A stretch of 64,000 nucleotides of DNA from Paracoccaceae bacterium (lineage in GTDB: Bacteria > Pseudomonadota > Alphaproteobacteria > Rhodobacterales > Rhodobacteraceae). Where the stretch lies: positions 62,001 to 126,000 of the forward strand of contig JAIXZW010000005.1 of the NCBI GenBank assembly GCA_027489375.1, written 5' to 3'. The translations under genes were made by a program, and so were the position numbers. The notes under the pieces were generated by a model. That model searched no databases, was not told the origin of the DNA, and saw only the letters and a list, made by a program, of their open reading frames with translations. The first letter of the stretch is position 1, and the number at the start of each line of letters is the position of its first letter. This document shows positions 35,504 to 44,124 of the stretch, piece after piece.

Positions 35504-36295
35504 TCAGTAGTCGTTCGTCTTGGCGCGGCGCAGGAATTCATCCATCCCGACCTCGCCAATCAGTTTCGCTTGGGCCACCCACTTGTCGCGGGTCACGCGC
35601 CCCTTGAACCCTTTCAGGTTCGCATCCATCCACGCCACTTCGGCCTCACTCCAGCCAGCGATCTGGTCGAAGTGATAGATGCCAAGCCCGTGGCACAGCT
35701 TTTCCAATGCCGGCCCGATGCCCTCGATGGCCTTCAGATCGTCCGCAGCCCCCTTGCGCGGCGCTTTCAGCGCCTTGGGCTTCGACCCCTCGCCCGCAGC
35801 CGCCGGAACATCGGCGACCTTTGCCGCAGCCGCAGCCTTCGGAGCCGCCGCCTTGGCCGCAGCCTTCGGTGCCGCTTCCGCCTTCACCGCCACGGCCTTT
35901 TCAGCCTTCGCCGCAGGCGCAGCCTTCTCGGCCTTGGCCGGAGCCGCCGCCTTTTCAACCTTTGCCGCCGCAGCCGGAGCCGCAGCCTTCGCCGCCGGAG
36001 CGGGCTTCGCCGCAACCGCCGCCACATCCGCAACCGCCGCTGCCGTCACGGGCGCCACCGCCGCTTCCGCTTTCGGTGCCACCGCATCCGCAGCCTGCGC
36101 CGCCGGAACCGATGCCCCCCACGGCATGCCCATCACAAGGCCCGCCACCAACATCACAAGCCCCCCGAACAAAGCCGAGGGCATAAAGTCGAAACCGCCG
36201 ATGACTTTCGCCACGGCAAAGGCAACAAGACCGGCGGCCAAGGCCATGGCCCAGCCTGCCAAAGAAGGTGCGTTCAGGTTCTCAACGTTCTTCAT
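35504..36295 (-). CDS. Membrane-anchored protein with long Ala/Lys linker and C-terminal helix-hairpin-helix domain
   Basis: A 263-residue protein in three parts. Residues 1-60 hold two hydrophobic helices (SLAGWAMALAAGLVAFAVAK; GGLVMLVAGLVMG). Residues about 65-175 are a low-complexity Ala/Lys/Pro/Glu linker with KAEKA-like repeats. Residues about 183-263 form a helix-hairpin-helix-like domain, LKAIEGIGPALEKLCHGLGIYHFDQIAGWSE then FKGRVTRDKWVAQAKLIGE. Domains like the last are sometimes fused to NuoE in this family of bacteria. Here it stands alone, 44 bases after nuoE. Function unknown; the GIGP motif in other proteins often mediates nucleic-acid or protein contacts. Confidence 0.85.
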   Translation of the reverse strand: MKNVENLNAPSLAGWAMALAAGLVAFAVAKVIGGFDFMPSALFGGLVMLVAGLVMGMPWGASVPAAQAADAVAPKAEAAVAPVTAAAVADVAAVAAKPAPAAKAAAPAAAAKVEKAAAPAKAEKAAPAAKAEKAVAVKAEAAPKAAAKAAAPKAAAAAKVADVPAAAGEGSKPKALKAPRKGAADDLKAIEGIGPALEKLCHGLGIYHFDQIAGWSEAEVAWMDANLKGFKGRVTRDKWVAQAKLIGEVGMDEFLRRAKTNDY

Positions 36296-36339
36296 GCGAT
36301 GTCCCTTTAAAGGGGGCTTCTGCCCCGTTCACTTACTAC

Positions 36340-37149
36340 TCAAGCCTCGCCTTCCGTCTTCTTCTTGGTCGCACGCGGCTTCTTCGCCGGTGCCTCTGCC
36401 CCTTCGGCCTCGACCGAAACCTTGGCCGCCCGCTTCGCAGTCTTGCCCAGCCAAGGCGTCAGGATCGGCACTTCCGTCCCGTCGATCCGCTTGACCGTAT
36501 CCCCGATATCCACCGCCAGTTGCGCGCTGGCGTTATGGGCCTTCCGCCCGCTCTCGAACTCCTTGAGCGTGGTCAGCCCCGACAGCGGCTCCGCCGCATA
36601 GCGCCCGTTCTGCGGGCCGGGAACCGGCACCTCGCCCTTCGAGAAACGCCCGATCAGCTCGCGCAGCTTCTCGGCGGTCAGGTCCTCGTAGTAATCCTTG
36701 CCGATCTGGGCCATCGGCGCATTGGCGCAGGCGCCCATGCACTCGACCTCTTCCCAGGAAAACTTGCCGTCCGCCGAAAGCGTATGCGGCGTCTTGGCGA
36801 TCAGCTCCTTGCACACCGCGATCAGCTCTTCCGCGCCGCAGATCATGCAGGACGTGGTCCCGCAAATCTGCACATGCGCCACCGAACCAACGGGTTGCAA
36901 CTGGAACATGAAGTAAAAGGTCGCCACCTCGAGCGCACGGATATAGGCCATGCCCAGCATATCCGCGACCGTCTCGATCGCCTTGCGGGTCAGCCACCCC
37001 TCCTGCTCCTGCGCACGCCACAGAAGCGGGATGATGGCCGAAGCCTGACGCCCCTCGGGGTATTTCGAAATCTGCCCCTTGGCCCATTCGAGGTTCGCGG
37101 GCGTAAAGGCAAAGCTGTCCGGCTGGACGGGATGAAGGCGGCGAAGCAT
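36340..37149 (-). CDS. nuoE: NADH-quinone oxidoreductase subunit E
   Basis: 24-kDa-type subunit with [2Fe-2S] cluster N1a. The 269-residue product has the four ligand Cys in [19 protein letters not shown] and [24 protein letters not shown]. The C-terminal 80 or so residues beyond the fold end in a basic stretch ([17 protein letters not shown]), so it is longer than E. coli NuoE (166). The start overlaps the nuoD stop as TAATG. It is followed after 44 bases by the HHH-domain gene. Confidence 0.96.
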   Translation of the reverse strand: MLRRLHPVQPDSFAFTPANLEWAKGQISKYPEGRQASAIIPLLWRAQEQEGWLTRKAIETVADMLGMAYIRALEVATFYFMFQLQPVGSVAHVQICGTTSCMICGAEELIAVCKELIAKTPHTLSADGKFSWEEVECMGACANAPMAQIGKDYYEDLTAEKLRELIGRFSKGEVPVPGPQNGRYAAEPLSGLTTLKEFESGRKAHNASAQLAVDIGDTVKRIDGTEVPILTPWLGKTAKRAAKVSVEAEGAEAPAKKPRATKKKTEGEA

Positions 37150-38357
37150 TAGCGGTCGATCTCCCCGAACACGACATCCATCGTGCCGATGATGGCAGAG
37201 ACGTCAGCGAGCTGATGCCCCTTGCAGATGTAGTCAATGGCTTGCAGATGCAGGAACCCCGGAGCGCGGATCTTGGCGCGGTAGGGCTTGTTGGACCCGT
37301 CCGCCACCAGATAGACGCCGAATTCCCCCTTGGGCGCTTCGACGGCGGCATAAACCTCGCCCGCCGGAACGTGGAACCCTTCGGTGTAAAGCTTGAAGTG
37401 ATGGATCAGCGCTTCCATGCTGGTCTTCATCTCGCCCCGCTTCGGCGGCGTGATCTTGCCCCGCGCCAGAACGTCGCCCTTTTCGACCCGCAGCTTGGCA
37501 ATCGCCTGACGGATGATGCTGGTCGACTCGCGCATTTCGGCCATGCGGCACAGATAGCGGTCATAGCAATCGCCGTTCTTGCCGACGGGGATCTTGAAGT
37601 CGAACTCGTCGTAGCACTCGTAGGGCTGGCTGCGGCGCAAATCCCAGGCAAAGCCCGACCCGCGCACCATCACGCCCGAGAAACCCCATTTCTGGATGTC
37701 ATCCTCGGTCACGACACCGATATCGGCATTGCGCTGCTTGAAGATGCGGTTCTCGGTCAGAAGCGTGTCGATATCGTCCAGCACCTTGGGGAAATGCTCG
37801 GCCCATGCGTCGATGTCGTCGATCAGCGAGGCGGTCAGGTCCTGATGCACGCCACCGGGCCGGAAATAGGCCGCGTGCAGACGCGCGCCCGAAGCCCGCT
37901 CGTAGAACACCATCAGCTTCTCGCGCTCTTCGAAGCCCCAAAGCGGCGGGGTCAGCGCGCCCACGTCCATCGCCTGCGTGGTCACGTTCAGCAGGTGGTT
38001 CAACACCCGCCCGATTTCCGAAAACAGCACGCGGATCAGGCTGGCACGGCGCGGCACGGCGGTGCCGGTCAGCCGCTCGATGGCCAGACACCAGGCATGT
38101 TCCTGGTTCATCGGCGCCACATAGTCGAGCCGGTCGAAATAGGGCAGGTTCTGCAGATAGGTCCGGCTTTCCATCAGCTTCTCGGTGCCGCGATGCAAAA
38201 GCCCGATATGCGGATCGCAACGCTCCACGATCTCGCCGTCCAGCTCCAGCACCAGACGCAACACCCCGTGCGCCGCAGGGTGCTGCGGGCCGAAGTTGAT
38301 GTTGAAGTTGCGGATCTTCTGCTCGCCCGTCAGGGCATCGTCGAAGTTGCCGTCCAT
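37149..38357 (-). CDS. nuoD: NADH-quinone oxidoreductase subunit D
   Basis: 49-kDa-type subunit forming most of the quinone site with NuoB and NuoH. The 402 residues include [55 protein letters not shown] and the C-terminal DVVFGEIDR. The His and Tyr of the quinone site lie in the GPQHPAAHG loop region. NuoC and NuoD are separate genes here, unlike the fused NuoCD of E. coli. Start ATG 38357; the stop shares one base with the nuoE start. Confidence 0.98.
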   Translation of the reverse strand: MDGNFDDALTGEQKIRNFNINFGPQHPAAHGVLRLVLELDGEIVERCDPHIGLLHRGTEKLMESRTYLQNLPYFDRLDYVAPMNQEHAWCLAIERLTGTAVPRRASLIRVLFSEIGRVLNHLLNVTTQAMDVGALTPPLWGFEEREKLMVFYERASGARLHAAYFRPGGVHQDLTASLIDDIDAWAEHFPKVLDDIDTLLTENRIFKQRNADIGVVTEDDIQKWGFSGVMVRGSGFAWDLRRSQPYECYDEFDFKIPVGKNGDCYDRYLCRMAEMRESTSIIRQAIAKLRVEKGDVLARGKITPPKRGEMKTSMEALIHHFKLYTEGFHVPAGEVYAAVEAPKGEFGVYLVADGSNKPYRAKIRAPGFLHLQAIDYICKGHQLADVSAIIGTMDVVFGEIDR

Positions 38358-38408
38358 CGTCTCACCTCACATAAGGCGGCGGCGCAGCCGATGCCGCGCC
38401 TGCCCACC

Positions 38409-39008
38409 TCAGGCCTTTTTCTCGTCACCGGGAAGGATGTATTCCACACCTTCCCACGGGCTCATGAAATCGAACTGGCGGTATTCCTGCACCAGCTTGA
38501 CGGGTTCGTAGACCACGCGCTTCTGCGCCTCGTCGTAGCGCACTTCGGTGTAACCCGTGGTCGGGAAATCCTTGCGCAGCGGAAAGCCGCGGAACCCGTA
38601 ATCGGTCAGGATGCGCCGCAGGTCGGGATGGCCGGAAAACAGGATGCCGAACATGTCGAAGACTTCACGCTCGAACCAGTTGGCGCTCGGATGCACCTTG
38701 ACCAGCGAGGGGACCATATCCGTCTCGCCCACCGCCAGTTTCACGCGGATGCGGTGGTTCTGGTACATCGACAGGAAGTGGTAGACCACATCGAAACGCT
38801 GCGCGCGTTCGGGGTGGTCCACGGCGGTGATGTCGACCAGCGACGAGAAGCGGCAGGCGCCGTCCGTCCGCAGGAACTCGACAAAGGCTTCCAGATGCGC
38901 GGGCGCCACATCCACCGTCAGCTCGCCAAAGGCGACATGGCTTGCGACCACGGCTTCGGGCTGCTTTGCGGCGATATGGGCGGCAAGCTCGTTCAGGGCT
39001 TCGGACAT
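38409..39008 (-). CDS. nuoC: NADH-quinone oxidoreductase subunit C
   Basis: 30-kDa-type peripheral subunit of complex I. The 199-residue product has [23 protein letters not shown] and the family signature [39 protein letters not shown]. Start ATG 39008, nine bases after nuoB. The 51-base gap to nuoD is the longest in the 5' half of the operon and has a GC-rich stretch with partial self-complementarity. Confidence 0.98.
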   Translation of the reverse strand: MSEALNELAAHIAAKQPEAVVASHVAFGELTVDVAPAHLEAFVEFLRTDGACRFSSLVDITAVDHPERAQRFDVVYHFLSMYQNHRIRVKLAVGETDMVPSLVKVHPSANWFEREVFDMFGILFSGHPDLRRILTDYGFRGFPLRKDFPTTGYTEVRYDEAQKRVVYEPVKLVQEYRQFDFMSPWEGVEYILPGDEKKA

Positions 39009-39017
39009 GATCTTCCC

Positions 39018-39551
39018 TCAGCGCGTGATGGTGCCGGTGCGGCGGATTTTCCGCTGCAACTGCAAGATACCGTAAAGCAGCGCCTCGGCCGTGGGCGGGC
39101 AGCCCGGAACATAGACGTCCACCGGAACGACACGGTCGCAGCCGCGCACCACCGAATAGGAATAGTGGTAATAGCCGCCGCCATTCGCGCAGGACCCCAT
39201 GCTGATCACATAGCGCGGCTCGGGCATCTGGTCGTAAACCTTGCGCAGCGCGGGGGCCATCTTGTTGGTCAGCGTGCCTGCCACGATCATCAGGTCCGAC
39301 TGGCGCGGCGAAGCACGCGGCGCGACCCCGAAACGTTCAAGGTCATAGCGCGGCATCGAGGTATGCATCATCTCGACCGCGCAGCAGGCCAGACCGAAGG
39401 TCATCCAGTGGAGCGACCCGATCCGCGCCCAGTTGATGATATCCTCGGTCGAGGTGAGGATGAACCCCTTGTCCTGCAACTCGCGGTTCAGCGCCTGCGT
39501 GGCGACCTCGTGGTCGGCCCCCGCTTGGTTGAGGGATGTGCTCACTCCCAT
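39018..39551 (-). CDS. nuoB: NADH-quinone oxidoreductase subunit B
   Basis: PSST-type subunit carrying cluster N2, the electron donor to quinone. The 177-residue product contains the ligand Cys in [28 protein letters not shown] and [16 protein letters not shown]. The start chosen is ATG 39551 ([17 protein letters not shown]), overlapping the nuoA stop by 10 bases; the frame runs on upstream but without homology. Confidence 0.98.
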   Translation of the reverse strand: MGVSTSLNQAGADHEVATQALNRELQDKGFILTSTEDIINWARIGSLHWMTFGLACCAVEMMHTSMPRYDLERFGVAPRASPRQSDLMIVAGTLTNKMAPALRKVYDQMPEPRYVISMGSCANGGGYYHYSYSVVRGCDRVVPVDVYVPGCPPTAEALLYGILQLQRKIRRTGTITR

Positions 39552-39907
39552 TCCAGCGCTCCTTTTTTCCATTCGTAAGCGAAGCCGATCGTCAACACGG
39601 CCAGAAAGACCATCATCGACCAGAAACCGACCATCGACAGATCGCCAAAGGCCACCGCCCAGGGAAACAGGAAGGCGACCTCGAGGTCGAAGATGATGAA
39701 GAGGATCGACACCAGATAGAAGCGCACGTCGAACTTCATCCGCGCATCGTCGAAGGCGTTGAACCCGCATTCGTAAGCCGAAACCTTTTCAGGGTCCGGA
39801 TTGCGCACCGCAAGGATCGCCGCCGACAGCATCAGCACAAGGCCGAGGCCCACGGCCAGCGCAAGCAGGATGATAATGGGAAGATACTCACGGAGAAGGG
39901 TGTCCAC
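39542..39907 (-). CDS. nuoA: NADH-quinone oxidoreductase subunit A
   Basis: First gene of the complex I operon and a three-helix membrane subunit. The 121-residue product has the long conserved loop [42 protein letters not shown], whose Cys-containing part undergoes the active/deactive transition in mitochondrial homologs (here ECGF). The chosen start is GTG 39907 ([13 protein letters not shown]), with AGGAG six bases upstream; an earlier in-frame start gives a non-hydrophobic leader. The promoter must lie in the 277-base gap to creA. Confidence 0.95.
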   Translation of the reverse strand: MDTLLREYLPIIILLALAVGLGLVLMLSAAILAVRNPDPEKVSAYECGFNAFDDARMKFDVRFYLVSILFIIFDLEVAFLFPWAVAFGDLSMVGFWSMMVFLAVLTIGFAYEWKKGALEWE

Positions 39908-39949
39908 GTGATGCTCCTGATATTGGCGACAGGCAGGGTGCAGCCACTG

Positions 39950-39979
39950 ACGGACCACTTCCCCCTCTTGGGGGTCCGT
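39950..39979 (-). promoter_or_regulatory. Hairpin in the presumed nuo leader
   Basis: ACGGACC (39950-39956) pairs with GGTCCGT (39973-39979), and the loop contains an inner pairing of CCCCC with GGGG. It lies 43-72 bases upstream of the nuoA start, in what should be the 5' leader. No T tract follows on the minus strand, so it is not an obvious terminator. Confidence 0.4.
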
Positions 39980-40184
39980 TTACTCCGCCCCCTTGGCGCG
40001 GTCAACCGAAGGCGGGGGGAAATGTCGGCCCTGCGACGAAGGATTCCGCGAATAGTATGCAATGGTCTACAGGCCGTTAACCTCTCCGCACAACTGTGTG
40101 CATCATTTGTGCATATCGCTTCATACTGGAACAGCCTGCCGCCTTCGGCTCTTGTGGTGGCGTAGCCGCAACCCGAGTCGCCCC

Positions 40185-40652
40185 ATGCGCCCCCTCGCCT
40201 TCTGCTTTGCCCTGACGCTCCTCCCCCCCTCCGCCTTCGCCGGAGAGGTGGGCAAGATCGGCGTCGACATGATCGGAAATGACATTGTTATCGAGGCCTT
40301 GGCCGACCCCAAGGTGCAGGGCGTCACCTGCCATGTCGCCTATTTCGAACGCTCGACGCTCGACCGTCTGGTGCAGGGCAACTGGTTCGAAGACCCCTCG
40401 AACTCCTCCATCGCCTGCCGCCAGACCGGCCCGATCACCCTGGGCGACATCTCGACCGACCCGCAGGGCGAGGAAATCTTCGCCACCTCCCGCTCGCTGA
40501 TCTTCAAAAGTCTAAAGGTTACAAGGATTTACGACCGCGCCAACAACACGCTCGTCTATCTTGCCCATGACGACGAACCGACCGGCGGCAGCGCCAAGAT
40601 GTCGATCTCGACCGTCCCGCTCTGGCAAACAAACGCCACGGCCCCCGACTGA
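40185..40652 (+). CDS. creA: CreA-family exported protein
   Basis: A 155-residue protein of the CreA family, function unknown despite wide conservation. A signal peptide (MRPLAFCFALTLLPPSAFAGE) precedes family motifs KIGVDMIGNDIVIEALADPKVQGVTCHVAYFE-like sequence, WFEDPSNSSIACRQTGPI and LIFKSLKVTRIYDRANNTLVYLAHDD. Two Cys in the mature protein may form a disulfide. The start is ATG 40185, divergent from nuoA. The paired palindromes of family 1 follow its stop. Confidence 0.92.
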   Translation: MRPLAFCFALTLLPPSAFAGEVGKIGVDMIGNDIVIEALADPKVQGVTCHVAYFERSTLDRLVQGNWFEDPSNSSIACRQTGPITLGDISTDPQGEEIFATSRSLIFKSLKVTRIYDRANNTLVYLAHDDEPTGGSAKMSISTVPLWQTNATAPD

Positions 40653-40661
40653 GGGGCAGGC

Positions 40662-40771
40662 GGAATTCGACGCAAATTCCGCGACCGATTTCTGGCGCAG
40701 AAATCGGCCCCCACCGCCAAGCCCCGGAATTTGCGTCAAATTCCGTTCCGGTTTCTGCGTCAGAAACCGCC
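40662..40771. repeat. Two double-palindrome modules of family 1 between convergent genes
   Basis: Module one has GGAATTCGACGCAAATTCC (40662-40680) and GATTTCTGGCGCAGAAATC (about 40687-40705). Module two has GGAATTTGCGTCAAATTCC (40726-40744), identical to 8801-8819, and GGTTTCTGCGTCAGAAACC (about 40751-40769). Relative to 8.83 kb the last stem has an A-to-G on one arm matched by T-to-C on the other. They lie between the stops of creA and the DegT-family gene and could terminate both. Confidence 0.9.
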
Positions 40772-40775
40772 CGCG

Positions 40776-42020
40776 CTAGTCGCCCAGCACCACCGCCGCG
40801 ACCTCTTCGCCCGATTGCTGCACCGCCAGCACCTCGGCGCGGATGATCCGCCCGATCAGCGCCGCATCCTCGGGGCTGAAGGTCAGCGGCAAGCGCATAT
40901 CTATCAATCCTGCCAAGACCTTATCCGTCTGCGGCAGCGGCACGGGGGCCGCATAGCGCCAATGCTCGTAGCGCGAGGTAAAGGCCACAGGCTCCGGCGC
41001 GCCGAACCACTTCAACTCCACCCCCCGCGCCGCGCAGCGCGCGATCAGCGCCCTGATCCGCCCCTCCGGCCAATCCGGCAGCAGGAACTGGAAGCTCGAC
41101 GCGACATACACTTCCGCCGCAGGCCGTGGCACCAGCCGCAGCCCGTTCGTGCCCGCAAGCCCCGCCTCCAGCGTGCGATAAAGCACCCCCCACCGCTCGC
41201 GCCGATCCTCAAGCCGCTTCAACTGCGGCCGCAGGATCGCCGCCCGCAGATTGTCCATCCGGCCCGAGACGTTGGGCACATCAAGGCGAATGTTTTCAAA
41301 TACTTCCGGCGCAGGCGCCGCCCGATGCCGCGCATAAAGCATGTAGGACCCCGACAGCAAAACCGCCCGCGCCATCACCTCTGCATCGTCCGAAACCAGA
41401 AACCCGCCCTCGCCCGAATTGATGTGCTTGTAGGTCTGCATCGAATAGCACCCGACCAGCCCGTGCCGCCCCGAAGGAACCCCGTTCCAGCTTGCCCCCA
41501 TCGTATGGGCGCAATCCTCGATCACCGTCACGCCAAGCCGGTTGCACAAAGCCATCAGCGCATCCATGTCGCACAGATGCCCGCGCATATGGGACAGCAT
41601 CAGCACCCGCGCCCCGCTCTCGCCCGCCATCCGTTCCAGATGGCTCAGGTCGATCACCAGATCCTCCGTCACCTCGACGAACACCGGCACCGCCCCCAGC
41701 GCCGCGATCGACCCCGGCACGGGGGCCAGCGTGAAGGCATTGGTCAGCACCCTGTCCCCCGCCTTCACCCCCACGGCGCGCAGGGCGCATCCCAGCGCAT
41801 AGCCGCCCGAGGCCACGGCAAGGCAGTATTTCGCCCCCACCAGCGCCGCGAACTCCTCTTCCAGCAACGCCGTCTCGGCCACCTCGCCGGGGGCGGTGTT
41901 GTAGCGGTGCAGCCGCCCGTGGCGCAACACGGCCACCGCCGCCTCGATCCCTTCCTCGGGGATTGGCTCTTGTTGGGTGAAACTGCCGGTGAAACGTTCG
42001 GGGGCCATCAGGTCCATCAC
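40776..42020 (-). CDS. DegT/DnrJ/EryC1/StrS-family aminotransferase
   Basis: A 414-residue PLP enzyme of the sugar-aminotransferase family. The Schiff-base Lys is Lys198 in SMQTYKHINSGEGGF and the pyridine-contacting Asp is near residue 169 in VIEDCAHTMGA. The N-terminus contains LHRYNTAPGEVAETALLEEEFAALVGAKYCLAVASGGYAL. These enzymes usually make aminosugars for surface polysaccharides, but no sugar-nucleotide or glycosyltransferase genes are near. It overlaps gph by four bases, which is not an obvious pathway link. Substrate unknown. Confidence 0.9.
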   Translation of the reverse strand: MMDLMAPERFTGSFTQQEPIPEEGIEAAVAVLRHGRLHRYNTAPGEVAETALLEEEFAALVGAKYCLAVASGGYALGCALRAVGVKAGDRVLTNAFTLAPVPGSIAALGAVPVFVEVTEDLVIDLSHLERMAGESGARVLMLSHMRGHLCDMDALMALCNRLGVTVIEDCAHTMGASWNGVPSGRHGLVGCYSMQTYKHINSGEGGFLVSDDAEVMARAVLLSGSYMLYARHRAAPAPEVFENIRLDVPNVSGRMDNLRAAILRPQLKRLEDRRERWGVLYRTLEAGLAGTNGLRLVPRPAAEVYVASSFQFLLPDWPEGRIRALIARCAARGVELKWFGAPEPVAFTSRYEHWRYAAPVPLPQTDKVLAGLIDMRLPLTFSPEDAALIGRIIRAEVLAVQQSGEEVAAVVLGD

Positions 42021-42685
42021 AGCATCCTTTCGGCAAGGTCGGGCAGGTCATCGAAATGATGCAGCAGCGCATCGGGTTCAAGCCGTGCGATACCATGCCC
42101 TTCGGGACCGAATGTCACAAGCACCACCGGCACCCCCGCCGCCAACCCCGTCTTGCGATCCGTCTCGGTGTCGCCGACCAGCATCGACCGCGCCACCTCG
42201 CCCCCCGCACGCCGCACGCTTTCGACATAGGGCGCGGCGTCGGGTTTGCGCGTGGGCAGCGTATCCGCCCCGATCATCGCCCCGAACAGATCGCGCACCC
42301 CCAAGCGCCGCAGCAGCGTTTCCGCCAACCCTTCTGGCTTGTTGGTGCAAACCGCCAGCAGAAAACCGCGCGACCGCAAGGCCTCCACCGCCGCCACCGC
42401 CCCGTCATAAAGCCGCGTGTGCGTGACGATCCCCTCCGCATAGGCCCTCAGCAGGACGGGATATTGCGCGTCCACCGCCGCCTCATCCACCCCGCCAAGG
42501 CGCGAAAACCCCAGCCGCAGCATCGCCCGCCCGCCGTGAAACGCCGTCAGCGCATCGGCTTGCGTTAGCACATCCCCATGCCCCAACCCGCGAAAACAGG
42601 CATTCGCCGCCGCCAGCAAATCCGCCGATGTATCGGCCAAAGTGCCATCAAGGTCGAAAACGACCGTCCGTTTCGCTTGCAACAC
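42017..42685 (-). CDS. gph: HAD-family phosphoglycolate phosphatase
   Basis: A 222-residue HAD hydrolase, most like phosphoglycolate phosphatase, which clears 2-phosphoglycolate made by Rubisco oxygenation or DNA repair. Motif I is VFDLDGTLADTSADL (catalytic Asp), motif II AVCTNKPEGLAE (Thr/Asn), motif III Lys in KPDAAPYVESVRRAGG and motif IV VGDTETDRKTGLAAG. Family assignment is secure; the precise substrate is inferred. The stop overlaps the DegT-family start. It is divergent from glmU across 83 bases. Confidence 0.88.
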   Translation of the reverse strand: MLQAKRTVVFDLDGTLADTSADLLAAANACFRGLGHGDVLTQADALTAFHGGRAMLRLGFSRLGGVDEAAVDAQYPVLLRAYAEGIVTHTRLYDGAVAAVEALRSRGFLLAVCTNKPEGLAETLLRRLGVRDLFGAMIGADTLPTRKPDAAPYVESVRRAGGEVARSMLVGDTETDRKTGLAAGVPVVLVTFGPEGHGIARLEPDALLHHFDDLPDLAERML

Positions 42686-42768
42686 CCCGAAACCTCGTGT
42701 GAAAGGCCGCCCCTTGCGGACCCGTCCTTTGGGCGTAAAACGGGCGCAACCAGAAAGAAAGGGGCAGC

Positions 42769-44124
42769 ATGCAGGTCTCGCTGATCATTCTCGCCGCAGG
42801 GCAAGGCACGCGGATGAACTCCGACCTGCCCAAAGTGCTGCACCGCCTTGGCGCAGCCCCCCTGCTGCATCACGCGATGGCCGCGGGCCGCGCGCTCGAC
42901 CCCGACCGCTGCGTCGTCGTCACCGGCCACGGCGGCGATGCCGTGGCGAAAGCTGCCCTCGCCTATGACGACCGCGCCCTGACCGTCCGGCAGGAAGAAC
43001 AACTCGGCACCGCCCATGCCGTCCTGCAAGCCGAAAGCGCGATGGCGGGCGCGGGCGGGGACGCCATCGTCCTTTACGGCGACACCCCCTTCATCCGCGC
43101 CGAAACGCTGGAAGCGATGATTGAGGCCCGCGCCCGCCACGCCGTGGTGGTGCTCGGCTTCAACGCCGCCGACCCCGGCCGCTACGGGCGGCTGATCGCA
43201 TCGGGCGAAACGCTCGACCGCATCGTCGAATTCAAGGACGCGACCCCTGAGGAACGCTCAATAACCCTTTGCAATTCCGGCGTGATCTGCGCCGATACCG
43301 CAACCCTCTTCCGCCTCTGCCACAAGGTAACGAACGACAACGCCGCAGGCGAATACTACCTCACCGACATCGTGGCCCTTGCGCGGGCCGAAGGGCTTTC
43401 CGCAGGTCTCGTCCTCTGCGACGAAGCCGAAACCTTGGGCATCAACACCCGCGCCGAACTCGCCGCTGCCGAAACCCTGTTCCAAGCCCGCGCCCGCGCC
43501 GAAGCGCTCGAGAACGGCGTCACCCTCACCGCCCCCGACACCGTCTTCTTCGCGCTCGACACCACCATCGGCCGCGATGCCGTGATCGGTCCCAATGTCG
43601 TCTTCGGCCCCGGCGTCACCATCGAATCCGAAGCCGAGGTGAAAGCCTTCTGCCACCTCGAAGGCTGCCATATCTCGCGCGGGTCCGATGTCGGCCCCTT
43701 CGCCCGCCTCCGCCCCGGCGCGGAACTGGCCGAGCACGTCCATGTCGGCAATTTCGTCGAGATCAAGAACGCGATCCTCGACGAAGGGGTCAAGGTCGGC
43801 CACCTCACCTATATCGGCGACGCCGATGTGGGCGAGGGCACGAACATCGGCGCAGGCACCGTCACCTGCAATTACGACGGGGTGATGAAACACCGCACCC
43901 GCATCGGCAAGAACGTCTTCATCGGTTCCGACACCATGCTCGTGGCCCCCGTCACCGTGGGCGATGGCGCGCTCACCGCTTCGGGTTCCGTCATCACCGA
44001 GGACGTCCCCGCCGAAGCCATCGCCTTGGGCCGCGCGCGTCAGGTCAACAAACCGGGGCTTGCGACCCGATTGTTCGAAAAGCTGAAACAGTTGAAGGCC
44101 GAAAAGGCCAAGGGGCAGCCGTAA
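42769..44124 (+). CDS. glmU: Bifunctional UDP-GlcNAc pyrophosphorylase/GlcN-1-P acetyltransferase
   Basis: Makes UDP-N-acetylglucosamine for peptidoglycan and lipopolysaccharide. The 451 residues comprise an N-terminal uridylyltransferase domain (LAAGQGTRMNSDLPKVLHRLG, then LGTAHAVLQ, YGDTPFI) and a C-terminal left-handed beta-helix acetyltransferase domain with hexapeptide repeats (VHVGNFVEIKNA, VGHLTYIGDADVGEGTNIGAGTVTCNYDG). The start is ATG 42769 after GGGG. The stop shares a base with the glmS start (TAATG), so the two enzymes of the pathway are coupled. Confidence 0.98.
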   Translation: MQVSLIILAAGQGTRMNSDLPKVLHRLGAAPLLHHAMAAGRALDPDRCVVVTGHGGDAVAKAALAYDDRALTVRQEEQLGTAHAVLQAESAMAGAGGDAIVLYGDTPFIRAETLEAMIEARARHAVVVLGFNAADPGRYGRLIASGETLDRIVEFKDATPEERSITLCNSGVICADTATLFRLCHKVTNDNAAGEYYLTDIVALARAEGLSAGLVLCDEAETLGINTRAELAAAETLFQARARAEALENGVTLTAPDTVFFALDTTIGRDAVIGPNVVFGPGVTIESEAEVKAFCHLEGCHISRGSDVGPFARLRPGAELAEHVHVGNFVEIKNAILDEGVKVGHLTYIGDADVGEGTNIGAGTVTCNYDGVMKHRTRIGKNVFIGSDTMLVAPVTVGDGALTASGSVITEDVPAEAIALGRARQVNKPGLATRLFEKLKQLKAEKAKGQP

